A DNA stretch of 64,000 nucleotides, taken from positions 48,390,239-48,454,238 of the forward strand of contig OX246741.1 of NCBI GenBank assembly GCA_945910005.1. Reading direction: 5' to 3'. Source of the stretch: Isoperla grammatica (taxonomy: Eukaryota; Arthropoda; Insecta; Plecoptera; Perlodidae). The translations under genes were made by a program, and so were the position numbers. The notes under the pieces were generated by a model, which saw only the letters and a program-made list of their open reading frames with translations, did no database searches and had not been told where the DNA came from. Positions 55,765-64,000 of the stretch are shown here, one piece after another (the stretch's first letter is position 1; each line of letters opens with the position of its first letter).

Positions 55765-56186
55765 TGTAGGGGAAGAATAAGAGTTCGGAGGACCAGCACT
55801 GAGGCAATAAATAGGTGGACTGTAAACACTAGGTCGAGTTCAGCAATAATCCGCACATACACAAAATACACTTGAAAGCAAAAGGAATATATTAACACAA
55901 ATAACACATAACACTTATATTCTTGAGTTACAATTACAATACATGAATTATGTGTGTTGTACACATGTGAAAATGAAAATAAAAGCGAGAATAATTCTAC
56001 ACGACGCGAGCATGTAAAAATGGACGACAAAGTACAACAATGGTAAAAATGCAAAGATCTTAGAAAAGATAAAATAGCTCAACATTCGCTTTCCTCACGC
56101 ATGGATCCAAAGACATTGAAAGAGTAAAGTGACAGCTGATGCGATCTGTCGGGCGTAACTAAAATTACAACACATTTGCATGAACA
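55765..56186 (-). repeat. 5' LTR of the BEL/Pao element
   Basis: Promoter-bearing LTR for the minus-strand element, identical to the other LTR. Confidence 0.95.
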
Positions 56187-56191
56187 CCTTT

Positions 56192-56574
56192 TCTCCTTTA
56201 CCAGAAATGGCGGCAATGAAGATAGTTTTATAAACTGTCAGTACGATATACTTTAACAAGTTTTATATTTAATTTAACAATTAAGACGGCTTCTTTTAAT
56301 TTCTCGTCCTAACAGGTAATTTCGATAAACAATATAATATATTTGTTTTGTAAAGAATGTTACGTTCTGTGACTGATAATGTTTCCAGTAAATTCCGTTC
56401 ACTGCGTTTCAAATTTATAATTAATTATGGACCAATAATTTGATGGAAGAGATTGCCTGAAAGGCATCATAACGTCACGTCTTATGGGAACAAATCTATC
56501 TTTATCGATTTCTGATGGAGCTTTACTTGTAGTAACAAGGAATCAATATAGTTATTAAATCCTGTTTGTTTCAG
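56192..56574 (+). other. Unit 3 intron end and acceptor of the short exon
   Basis: Matches 11460-11947 of unit 1 (AGAAATGGCRGCARTRAAGAT, CGATATACTTTAA). The acceptor is CCTGTTTGTTTCAG ending at 56574. Confidence 0.65.
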
Positions 56575-57384
56575 ATATACTTGCACCAACCCTGCTACGC
56601 GGGCGAATTCCGCCACAATCGGAGCCTTACCCAAAGATCCCTCGCCGACTCTAGGGCCAACCACCGTATCACCAAACGAAGCCGTGCCAGGAGTGCGGAT
56701 GCAACGATATCGTCTCTTGAAAGACGTTTCACCAAGGAGTCTCTTGATCGGATTAAAGACCTTGGAGACCTAATCGCCAAAGAAATAACCGATGGCCTAA
56801 ATCTGCTCACCAAGTACGAGAATGAATCTCCAGCCTACATAGAAGAATTCAAGAACGACGCGACTCGTGAGGTTGAAAAGGACATAGAAGCGGCTAAGAA
56901 ACAACTCACTGACGCTAAGGAAAGATCCCTCACATCTGACATTAGTACTTGTCTCACGAAAGAATTTGAAAAAGTTTTACAATTTGGCCAAAACGTTATA
57001 AAAGATGTTAAAGAATGTGTAGTGGGACCAATAAAAGGGTTGAAGGTTATCAAAGACGACTTAGTTGAGCTCGGAAAGGCTGGCGTTAATTTAGTTAAAG
57101 ATACTATAGTGGAATTCGCAGAGTGTCTAAAAAAATGGTTGCCCACCAAGTTGGTGTGCATAGGATCACTAGTCGTCTCAACGATCAGCAAGTTAAATGA
57201 GATCAGATATCGTGTGGTGAAAACGATCGAACATGCAATCGAATTGGTAGTGGCTATATCACAAGGTGCGATGTGTTCTGCTGGTAAAATGCTGAAAGCG
57301 TTCAAGAACCATTTTATGCAGATGTCGATCGGAGTTGCCATGTGCTTTTACGAGTTAATACCCCCGTTGGACCCCGGTTTATGA
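56575..57384 (+). CDS. Short terminal coding exon of secreted-protein gene, unit 3
   Basis: Phase-0 exon starting IYLHQPCYAGEFRHNRS, 269 codons to the stop. With E1 at 41229 it predicts 284 residues. It shares the basic N-terminal part (RSLADSRANHRITKRSRARS) almost unchanged with its paralogs, then a Lys/Glu-rich helical domain with cysteines in STCL, KECV, AECL, LVCI, AMCS and AMCF: the same six positions as the unit 1 copy. LNEIRYRVVKTIEHAI is identical in both short exons. The C-terminal tail (YELIPPLDPGL) differs from unit 1. Probable extracellular protein of unknown function. AATAAA at about 57465 could end the transcript, allowing use as a terminal exon. Confidence 0.75.
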   Translation: MYLHQPCYAGEFRHNRSLTQRSLADSRANHRITKRSRARSADATISSLERRFTKESLDRIKDLGDLIAKEITDGLNLLTKYENESPAYIEEFKNDATREVEKDIEAAKKQLTDAKERSLTSDISTCLTKEFEKVLQFGQNVIKDVKECVVGPIKGLKVIKDDLVELGKAGVNLVKDTIVEFAECLKKWLPTKLVCIGSLVVSTISKLNEIRYRVVKTIEHAIELVVAISQGAMCSAGKMLKAFKNHFMQMSIGVAMCFYELIPPLDPGL

Positions 57385-57462
57385 TTTTATATTTTGAATG
57401 TTCTTAATATTCAATTTACTGGTAATAATAAAAACATATAATTAAACAATAATAGGCCTACA

Positions 57463-57470
57463 CTGAATAA
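57463..57470 (+). terminator. Candidate poly(A) signal after unit 3 short exon
   Basis: TGAATAAAG about 80 nt after the stop, at the edge of the old Dong-like tail. Confidence 0.45.
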
Positions 57471-57972
57471 AGTCTCCGACCGAACGTTTACATCGTGATT
57501 CCAGAAGCAATAATCTTGAACACTTGTAGGATGGTATGAATATTTACAAACTTCGAAAAATAAACACTTCATGACATCATCCATTCTTTAAGTTTGAAAA
57601 TTTTCTACCATCGTACAAGTGCTCTATGTTTTTGCGTTTTTCACCTCTGTGTGTACGTTCTGTAGAATAGGAGACAAATAGAACTATTACTGTTTAATTA
57701 TAAAGATCAAGTAATGAGTGAAGCCTCCAAGAGTGTCCGTCCTGATGGTGGTTTTCGTGGTTTTGCCACCATACGAAGAGCGAATGCTAGGATGAGTACA
57801 ACAAATTGGCTTCGACCGTATTTACATACTAATGCTAGTTTCTTAAGTTTGTTTGTGTAACATAATATGAAGAAATGGAAATTTTATGTTTTAAATAGAG
57901 TTAAGGTAATCATACGGAAATACATGACATTCATGTCCGTCAATATGTTCACACTGGTTTTGGCCGGGCATG
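57471..57972 (+). mobile_element. Old Dong-like 3' tail downstream of the short exon, unit 3
   Basis: TCCGACCGAACGTTTACATC, TTGAACACTTGTAGGATGGT, GGTGGTTTTCGTGG, GAGCGAATGCTAGGATGAG and ATGTCCGTCAATATGTTCAC follow the Dong 3' order, diverged, and end in (GTAT)n. It is the partner of 12905-13420. Confidence 0.75.
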
Positions 57973-58281
57973 AATGTATGTATGTATGTATGTATGTATG
58001 TATTGTATGTATGTATGTATGTATGTATGTATGTATGTATGTATGTATGTATGTATGTATGTATGTATGTATGTATGTATGTATGTATGTATGTATGTAT
58101 GTATGTATGTATGTATGTATGTATGTATGTATGTATGTATGTATGTATGTATGTATGTATGTATGTATGTATGTATGTATGTATGTATGTATGTATGTAT
58201 GTATGTATGTATGTATGTATGTATGTATGTATGTATGTATGTATGTATGTATGTATGTATGTATGTATGTATGTATGTATA
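57973..58281. repeat. (ATGT)n microsatellite, about 77 units
   Basis: About 310 bp of GTAT, one early TATTGTATG interruption. Met-Tyr-Val-Cys frames are artefacts. The unit 1 counterpart is only about 30 bp (13370-13410). Confidence 0.98.
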
Positions 58282-59083
58282 AAATGTATTAAAAAAATGT
58301 AAATGTATTTTTTAAAAGAAAATGTAAAGAATGTAAAAAAATGTATAAAATAAAATCATAACAAAAATGTATACGCAACATAATGTCTGTATTCCAACTT
58401 CCAACACCGCATCTCAGTTCCCACCAACAAGAAATGGTAGCAGTACCCAGTAATGATGGCTATAATCTATATCTGGTAGATTTACTTAGCATAGGTAGAT
58501 ATGTTATTATTAAATTTAGAGTGCTCTTATCAATTACGCGTCCTAGGTGGTGATTTCAATTTAAAATATGATATTCTTGTTTTTTTAACAGCATGTTAAA
58601 ACGTATCGTTTTGCATAAAGAATTACTTATGTCACTCATGTTAAATGTCCGTTCTATGCATTTCTTATTTAGTTACAAATAGTTTGATGGAAGTGAAGGT
58701 GTCGCGCCCCGCCGACATGAATGGATCATTATATAATTATATTATAAATAAACAGAAAAAATAAGATCACTTGATCTTTTTAAATGAGTTGAATGATCCA
58801 ATTTCATGAACGTGCCAATCAAAAGTAAAAAATACATCTTTGCCATGCAACCATCTGCTACATCCAAAGCCATCAGAGATCCCTGTATCATTATTGGTCA
58901 ATCATTGTTTACTGTAAATGAAGTAGATGTTTGTGGATACGACAGAAGGCCTGAAATGTTTACTAGCCTCGCGTTTTAACGGGACAAATCTATTTGTTTC
59001 TATCTGTATCGATTTCCGATGGACATTTACCAATTCTCAATAGTCAAAAAGAAACAATAAAGTTCTTAAATCTCGTTTTACAG
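58282..59083 (+). other. Upstream flank and acceptor of the unit 3 long exon
   Basis: Homologous to 13440-13950 and to 37500-37796. It contains a single diverged copy of the 72-bp repeat precursor at about 58905-58945 (GAAGTAGATGTTTGTGGATA). Acceptor CTCGTTTTACAG ends at 59083. No E1-like signal exon was found between 57384 and here. Confidence 0.6.
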
Positions 59084-60517
59084 ATATACACATACCAGCC
59101 CTGCTACGCGAGCGGATTCCGCCACAATCGTCGCTCTAACCAAAGATCCAGATCCCTCGCCGACTCTAGGGCCAACCACCGTATCACCAAACGGAGCCAT
59201 GACAGGAGTATGGGTGATACGATTTCGCTTAACTTTTACGATCGGATTGAAGGCTTTGGACACCAAATTGTCACACAAGTAGAAGACGGCCTAAGGCTGC
59301 TCACCAAGTACGAGAATGAATCCCCACTCTACATAAATTCATTCAAGATGGACGCAACCCGTGAAGTACACGAAGGCATAGCGAGTGCTACGAGGCAAGT
59401 CAATGAAGCAAAGACAAAAACCGACAACACAAGCACCATCGATTGTCTTACGAAAGAAGACAATAAAGTTTCAAATTTTGGCCGACATGTTCTTAGAGAA
59501 TTAGACGCGTGTACTACGACGCCGATAAAGCAATTGCAGGAGTTCAAAGCAGAATTGTTTGAGCTCGGAAAGGAAAGATTTAGATTAGATCAAGATGCTA
59601 CCGCGGAATACGAAGAGTGTCAAAAAAGATGGTTTGGCTCAAAATTGGTGTGTACAAGCACGCTAACTCGTTCAACGAACAGAAAAATGAATGAAATTGG
59701 CTCCCGAGTAGGGGAAACGATAAAACTTGCATCTCAATTGATAACGGCTATACCGAACGCTATATTGTGTCCGGGAGTCAAACTACTAGCTTTCCGTCTA
59801 ACAATAGTGCAAATTCCTAATAGTGTTGGATTGTGCCTATATGCGAGTACACCGTCCTCGATGATAATTGCCATTGACAAGGCCATCAGTGTTGTGACGT
59901 CACTCGCAAACAAAATCAAACAGGCTGTGAAGGGCGCCGAAGCCATCCTCGACAGATACAGCGACAATTCTACAAACTACCTCGCAATCTACGAGTTTAG
60001 AATTCTACAAGAGATTAACAGCACAGTGGATGGATTCATGAAGTCCTTGGCCAAAGCCGAGTCGATTGCCAAGGCTTCAAACAACAGCATCTCCGCCTGC
60101 TTCACAGAGAAAAGAAACCAGATCATGGGAATGAGTGTTTTGTTGACTAAAGAAATTGTAAAATGCTTTATAACGAAGGTTAAACAGGTTAAGGACTGGG
60201 TAGTCCGACTGGTCCAATTGAGTACCAGCACGCTTCTCTTGTTACCGAATACCATAAAAAATGTGCTTAATTGTACGCAAGCTGAGACTATTATCTCGGG
60301 AGTGTTGTGTCCAACTACGACAACGATTGGCGCTGTTACACAGCTGACAGAAAACCTAGCAGAAGTCACGTCAATTGTTGCTTCTGCCGGTTTGGCTTAC
60401 GCTTCCCTGCCGGCTGCCCTTGTCAAATGTGCTGTCCACAAGGTGTTAGGCCTCAGGCGCGCGGTGCAAGATACTGTGGTTACTTTTGGAAGCTGTACTA
60501 TAACAACTATTGGCTGA
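59084..60517 (+). CDS. Long terminal coding exon of secreted-protein gene, unit 3
   Basis: Phase-0 exon starting IYTYQPCYASGFRHNRRS, 477 codons. With E1 at 41229 it predicts about 492 residues. It has the same two-domain build and cysteine positions as 37797-39251, plus a DRYSDNST sequon between domains. A stretch of about 133 bp (59866-59998) differs from the paralog (38606-38738) at one base, while sequence on both sides is clearly diverged, suggesting gene conversion. No canonical AATAAA lies just after the stop; AATATA at about 60572 is a weak variant. Function unknown. Confidence 0.72.
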   Translation: MYTYQPCYASGFRHNRRSNQRSRSLADSRANHRITKRSHDRSMGDTISLNFYDRIEGFGHQIVTQVEDGLRLLTKYENESPLYINSFKMDATREVHEGIASATRQVNEAKTKTDNTSTIDCLTKEDNKVSNFGRHVLRELDACTTTPIKQLQEFKAELFELGKERFRLDQDATAEYEECQKRWFGSKLVCTSTLTRSTNRKMNEIGSRVGETIKLASQLITAIPNAILCPGVKLLAFRLTIVQIPNSVGLCLYASTPSSMIIAIDKAISVVTSLANKIKQAVKGAEAILDRYSDNSTNYLAIYEFRILQEINSTVDGFMKSLAKAESIAKASNNSISACFTEKRNQIMGMSVLLTKEIVKCFITKVKQVKDWVVRLVQLSTSTLLLLPNTIKNVLNCTQAETIISGVLCPTTTTIGAVTQLTENLAEVTSIVASAGLAYASLPAALVKCAVHKVLGLRRAVQDTVVTFGSCTITTIG

Positions 60518-61029
60518 AGTTGTGCTAGTATTGAAGAAATGAGAACCCTTATCTAGAAAATTTAACTCTTAATATACTTGAATATCACTGCATAACTGTG
60601 TTCTTTGTATTTATTTGGTGACTAACACGACTAAAGGCTTTTCTCGAGATTTTCCTCGGCCGTAAGGGGATATATATACAATATTGCTTCATCACAGCCA
60701 CATTGTTCCAAGCTACCGACACAACTTAACAAGTAGTTATTCACCTGATAAGAGACATGTTGCACATTGCTACACCTTGTACGACACAATATTACCAAAT
60801 AACATGACTATACAAACCTCAACGTAACTAATCTCATACCGACCTTAGATCCGAACTACTCCCATTATATTTCAAAATATTTCAGCGTTAAATACGAGAT
60901 TCCTAGCGTTCTTTCACTCATTCGTCCAGACAGTCTTCCGCTTAGTAGAGTTCACAACCCGCATTATACTCAGTCACGCCCATTATGTTACGAATTTTAC
61001 CTGCATGGAATTTTGCAATGCATCGTGCC
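60518..61029. other. Downstream flank of unit 3
   Basis: Partly matches 39252-39470 after the unit 2 long exon. A TATATATA occurs near 60671. No gene recognised. Confidence 0.5.
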
Positions 61030-61332
61030 CCACAATATGGACGTTGTGACGTATAATGAATACTCCTTAATCAAATTAAAAAAAAAAAACATCTACGCTG
61101 TTTTTTTGAAAGTTCTCTTCACGTGATTTGACTAAAAACTCGTCAAGTCAACAGCATTAAAAAAAAATACTAAAAAAACACTTAATTGTAGTAATTTTAT
61201 CGGTTCGTAATAAAACATTCATATTTGTTTTATGTCTTGGTATTATTCGTTCTACTTTCGTTATTATTCAATTGTATAGGGACATAAAATGACCCCGTGA
61301 ATGTGCAATATGTAACAAGTTGTATATTGGCC
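61030..61332 (+). promoter_or_regulatory. Conserved upstream block of unit 4
   Basis: Has ACGTTGTGACGTATAATGAA at 61042-61061 (a weakened CRE-like motif followed by TACTCC) 286 nt before the E1 ATG, and GGGACATAAAATG, as in other units. Confidence 0.4.
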
Positions 61333-61377
61333 ATGAGGATTTTGCCCATAATCTTAGCCTCAGTATCTGTGGTGCAG
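61333..61377 (+). CDS. Exon 1 (signal-peptide exon), unit 4
   Basis: Encodes MRILPIILASVSVVQ, ends CAG|GTAAAAATAA, phase 0. Upstream sequence lacks the in-frame 30 nt seen in units 1-3, which supports this ATG. No downstream coding exon of the family is found before the window ends, so its partner exons, if any, lie beyond 64000. Confidence 0.6.
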
Positions 61378-61465
61378 GTAAAAATAATTTTTTCAAATTT
61401 TAGCGAACGGTTTTAGAACAGCTCTTCATTCCATTCTCTGGTGTGTCAGTTTTTCCATTCTGCAG

Positions 61466-61504
61466 ACCCATTGCATTGCATATCTATATTATCAGTTGTA
61501 TTAA
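61466..61504 (+). other. Truncated mini-exon after E1, unit 4
   Basis: Acceptor TTCTGCAG ends at 61465, 88 nt after the donor. In E1 phase, THCIAYLYYQLY and a stop, just before a C-run at 61507-61527. Confidence 0.3.
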
Positions 61505-61639
61505 TACCCCCCCCCCCCCCCACCCCCTTTCTACCATTCCACGTCGCACACGTAAAATGCGACCAGCTAAAGGATACGTCTGTTTATAAATCATGATGGG
61601 TTGAAGAACTCTTGTTGCTTTAGGACTCTGTTATAGTTA

Positions 61640-61805
61640 TAATGTTATTCGAGACGATGAGGGGTGATAAATGGAGATGAACGACAATCAAGAATACCAT
61701 AACTTATGCGGGATTCATACCCACGTGCCTAGGGCCACACACTTAGGACCTGCGCCCCAAACACATCAGCCAATCTGGCTGAATAGAGGCGTTCACTGCG
61801 CAACA
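61640..61805. repeat. SINE-like repeat, unit 4 (partial)
   Basis: Same landmarks as at 1880, ending after CAGCCAATCTGGCTGAATAG and TTCACTGCGC; the Dong-like tail is missing. Confidence 0.5.
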
Positions 61806-63529
61806 CCAAACATCCTGCAGAAAGGAAGTTGATCGCTGATGGCTTTCTTCGCAAGCATTGGGATGCCCATGAAAGTGGGTTGCATATCTGTAACTGGTTC
61901 AATCAAAAGCGCTGACATTATAGCTATTAGAAATTATAAAAAGCAATTTTGATATTGGACCCTACTATCAGTTTTGAAACTCGTCCAACTCAGGCTTCTA
62001 TAGTCAATAATAATAACGAAAGAGAGAAATATCAACCCTGCATCCCAGATCTTGCTACGAAATACCTAAGATGATAAGTACTGGGATGTGACGGGTCTCT
62101 TAGCTCGAGCAGCTGTGCCACACTTATTCGTGGATTTGATAATGATTGATATTTGGGCTTAACGTCTCATATTTCTGCAACGAGGCTAATCGAGACAATG
62201 AGTGGGTGATATATGAAGATGAAATATGGGGCTGTTTGGAGAGAAGGGGCAAGTAGGAGGGAGCGTGAGGAAAGGGGAAAGGGGAGGAAAGGGGATTTGG
62301 ATGTGGACTGCACTTCGTCTGACTTCTCCTCCTCGACCTGTCCGGCTAGGGTGGCCCTACCAGAAGCGTACGCTTCCGCCGGCATAGCTATCGGGATCAA
62401 AAAAGCACGCAAACCTGCCCACCACGATAAGGTAGCAGTCCCTGGGCAGGATTCGTGGATTTCCTTAAAAATAATGGCGTTCAGTTGTAAATCATTGACG
62501 ATATTATTATATTAATAATTAAGTCTTCGGCCAATTTGTTACAGAATCATTTGTATAATTACACATAGAAATTGTTAAAACACGTTTTTAATTATAATGT
62601 ATTTTTTGTTTTTAATTTATGTAATCAGTATGCTGGATCCTAGTGGTACATCAGATAGCTGGTAATAAAATGTTATTCTCTCTTGATTTTTTTTTTGTTA
62701 GTTTGAAAAAATGTGTACGGCCAAAATATTATCTTGATCATTTAACATGTATGAGTATAATGCTTGTATGTCTTCGTTCTATACATTACTGTCTATAGTA
62801 GATTATTACTATTTCACACTCTCTCTTTGGAGAGGGCCATGTACAAGATCAATGTGAAAGAAAGATTAAGATAAAGATACGAAAGATGAAGATATGAAAC
62901 AAAGCAATCATCCACGCTCTGACGAGATATTTTATATAAATCACAACTACTATCCCTTTAACTTGTCACAGTGTGTTCAGCATTATTTCATTTTTTATTT
63001 TTGTTTCTTTATAAGAACTATAAGTCTTCTGTTTAGCTTCTACCCTGTCTATATCAACATAAGGAATACTGACCAGGTTTGAAGCCTCTGACTCAATGTC
63101 TAACCATTAAGAAATATATTTAATGTTCCTGTTTCGTCAAGCTTAGCAAGTTCCCTTCCCCGCGACAGCTTTAATAGTCCGGAAATTTCCGCATCAAGTC
63201 TTGCATTAACTCTGGTTTCGAAAGATATGCCGGACGATCCAAATTTTCTACTGTCACCGTAAGACTATTTACCAAACTAGCAAAGGCCTTAAGGTCTTCT
63301 ATGTTGTTAATTCTAGGAAGAGAAACGTTTCGGACCTTGTCATTAACACTGAAATAAACAAGCCTGGCCGACCAAATCTCCTCTCAAAGGTAGCCAATAT
63401 ATTATCCACATTTTAGCGTGAACCATCATGGCTTAAACCTCCTTAGTCGAGTTGCAGAGTAACGCTCTTTGATGCATTATTGTATTATTTCTTTAGCCAC
63501 AAAAGGGGCGGGTATTTGGAAGCAAGTGG
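61806..63529. other. Intron-like sequence with no recognised gene
   Basis: A fragment at 62155-62230 (TTAACGTCTCATATTTCTGC, AATCGAGACAATGAG) resembles the SINE-like head. Otherwise AT-rich sequence with a purine-rich stretch at 62235-62300. No coding exon of the cluster family is seen. Confidence 0.45.
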
Positions 63530-63975
63530 TCTAAAGCCGCTTTCGTTTACCTCGCCAGAGTAACCCGTCCGATGAGTAATGTCACGTGACTTTACGTCAC
63601 TGGGTTAGAGTTTTCAACCCGAGTAAACGAAAGCGTTTTGGAGTAGGGTTTGTTTGCAAATGGATGCCGTGCGCTTGCATAGCTAAACCTAACCTTCAAA
63701 TTGTTTTGAATTTTTTGTAATGCCTGATGTACTTACTTTCTACGTGAAATTCATTAAAAGCCCACTCAAAAACACGGTTTTGCGCCCAAATATCCACATG
63801 CATCATCCACAGCCACTTTTAACACCACCATCAAAATCATAACATTTTGAATTGTCCGCCCAAACCTAACTTACCCTGCTCCCGAGGCGGGTCACTTTTT
63901 TGGTGATTGGGTCAGAAAACCGGGTTACTCTGGCATAGTTGCCGAACGCACCAGAGTAACCTGCTACTGATCGGG
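63530..63975. repeat. Inverted-repeat-rich segment at the window end
   Basis: CGCTTTCGTTTAC (63539) pairs with GTAAACGAAAGCG (63623). GCCAGAGTAACCCG (63554) pairs with CGGGTTACTCTGGC (63921), and CACCAGAGTAACC follows at 63950. TCACGTGACTTTACGTCAC lies at about 63582. Probably part of a DNA transposon or foldback element, cut by the window edge. Confidence 0.45.
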
Positions 63976-64000
63976 TTTGGTTTGCGGACTGACAGATTGC

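Larger units (their letters stand above)
49765..56186 (-). mobile_element. Intact BEL/Pao LTR retrotransposon
   Basis: 6422 bp on the minus strand. The two 422-bp LTRs are identical by eye, start TG and end CA, and are flanked by a 5-bp duplication CCTTT (49760-49764, 56187-56191). It contains one uninterrupted 1734-codon Gag-Pol frame, a 315-bp leader and a 58-bp 3' spacer. Next to the 5' LTR the minus strand reads TTTTGGTCGCACCGGGC, with TGGTCGCACC a candidate tRNA primer site. No env-like frame. Identical LTRs and an open frame indicate a very recent insertion. The paralogous site in unit 1 (near 11450) is empty. Confidence 0.95.

Noticed and set aside
55653..56054. Minus-strand ORF in the BEL/Pao 5' LTR and leader
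   Set aside because: It lies mostly in the LTR, also occurs in the other LTR, and has no similarity to Gag or Env. Treated as chance.
57867..58302. Met-Tyr-Val-Cys repeat proteins
   Set aside because: Translation of a pure (ATGT)n microsatellite.
62167..62515. Two overlapping ~80-100 codon frames
   Set aside because: Located in a purine-rich, SINE-like stretch with no recognisable domain or splice context.

Overview
The window looks like nuclear DNA from an arthropod, most likely an insect. It is AT-rich, has genes split by very long introns, carries many (AAT)n microsatellites, and holds a dense layer of eukaryotic transposable elements: R4/Dong-like and jockey/CR1-like LINEs, an intact BEL/Pao LTR retrotransposon, hAT- and piggyBac-like non-autonomous DNA elements, and a Penelope-like fragment. 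I see no bacterial-type operons, rRNA or tRNA genes, or CRISPR arrays. The species cannot be named from the sequence alone.

The host content appears to be one tandemly duplicated family of small secreted-protein genes, all on the + strand. Each repeat unit starts with a 45-nt exon (E1: 1248-1292, 17684-17728, 41229-41273, 61333-61377). E1 encodes a 15-residue hydrophobic start ending in Val/Met-Gln and is followed by a GTAAAA donor. Two kinds of downstream coding exon exist, each preceded by a pyrimidine-rich acceptor and starting in the same phase with Ile-Tyr: a short one of about 265-270 codons (11948-12742, 56575-57384) and a long, two-domain one of about 480 codons (37797-39251, 59084-60517). 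The ancestral unit was probably E1 - short exon - long exon. Unit 1 lost its long exon, where a 72-bp tandem array now sits. Unit 2 lost its short exon. Unit 3 keeps both downstream of a single E1. Unit 4 runs off the window. A third conserved acceptor lies 75-89 nt after each E1 donor. This suggests a signal-peptide exon joined to alternative terminal exons. All splicing is inferred; there are no transcript data.

Layout: 1-448, 72-bp array. 785-3110, unit 1 promoter, E1 and a SINE-like repeat with an inserted inverted-repeat element. 3330-9740, broken LINEs and microsatellites. 9860-13420, unit 1 intron end, short exon and an old Dong tail. 13440-14470, long-exon flank collapsing into the second 72-bp array. 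15048-15527, MITE. 16720-18240, unit 2 promoter, E1 and SINE. 18240-35760, transposon nest: two near full-length Dong-like elements in (AAT)n, each broken by a different DNA transposon, with a minus-strand LINE between them. 35790-37060, minus-strand coiled-coil remnant with a 64-bp tandem array. 37797-39251, unit 2 long exon. 40900-41790, unit 3 promoter, E1 and SINE. 41790-48815, more Dong copies, a 2.46-kb element with very long inverted repeats, and a Penelope-like insertion. 49765-56186, intact BEL/Pao element. 56575-60517, unit 3 short and long exons. 61030-61800, unit 4 promoter and E1. From 61800 to the end I see no gene.

The mobile elements do not cooperate with the secreted-protein genes, but they have shaped the locus by expanding its introns to 10-20 kb. 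The paralogous units give empty-site comparisons that date several insertions after the unit duplications.
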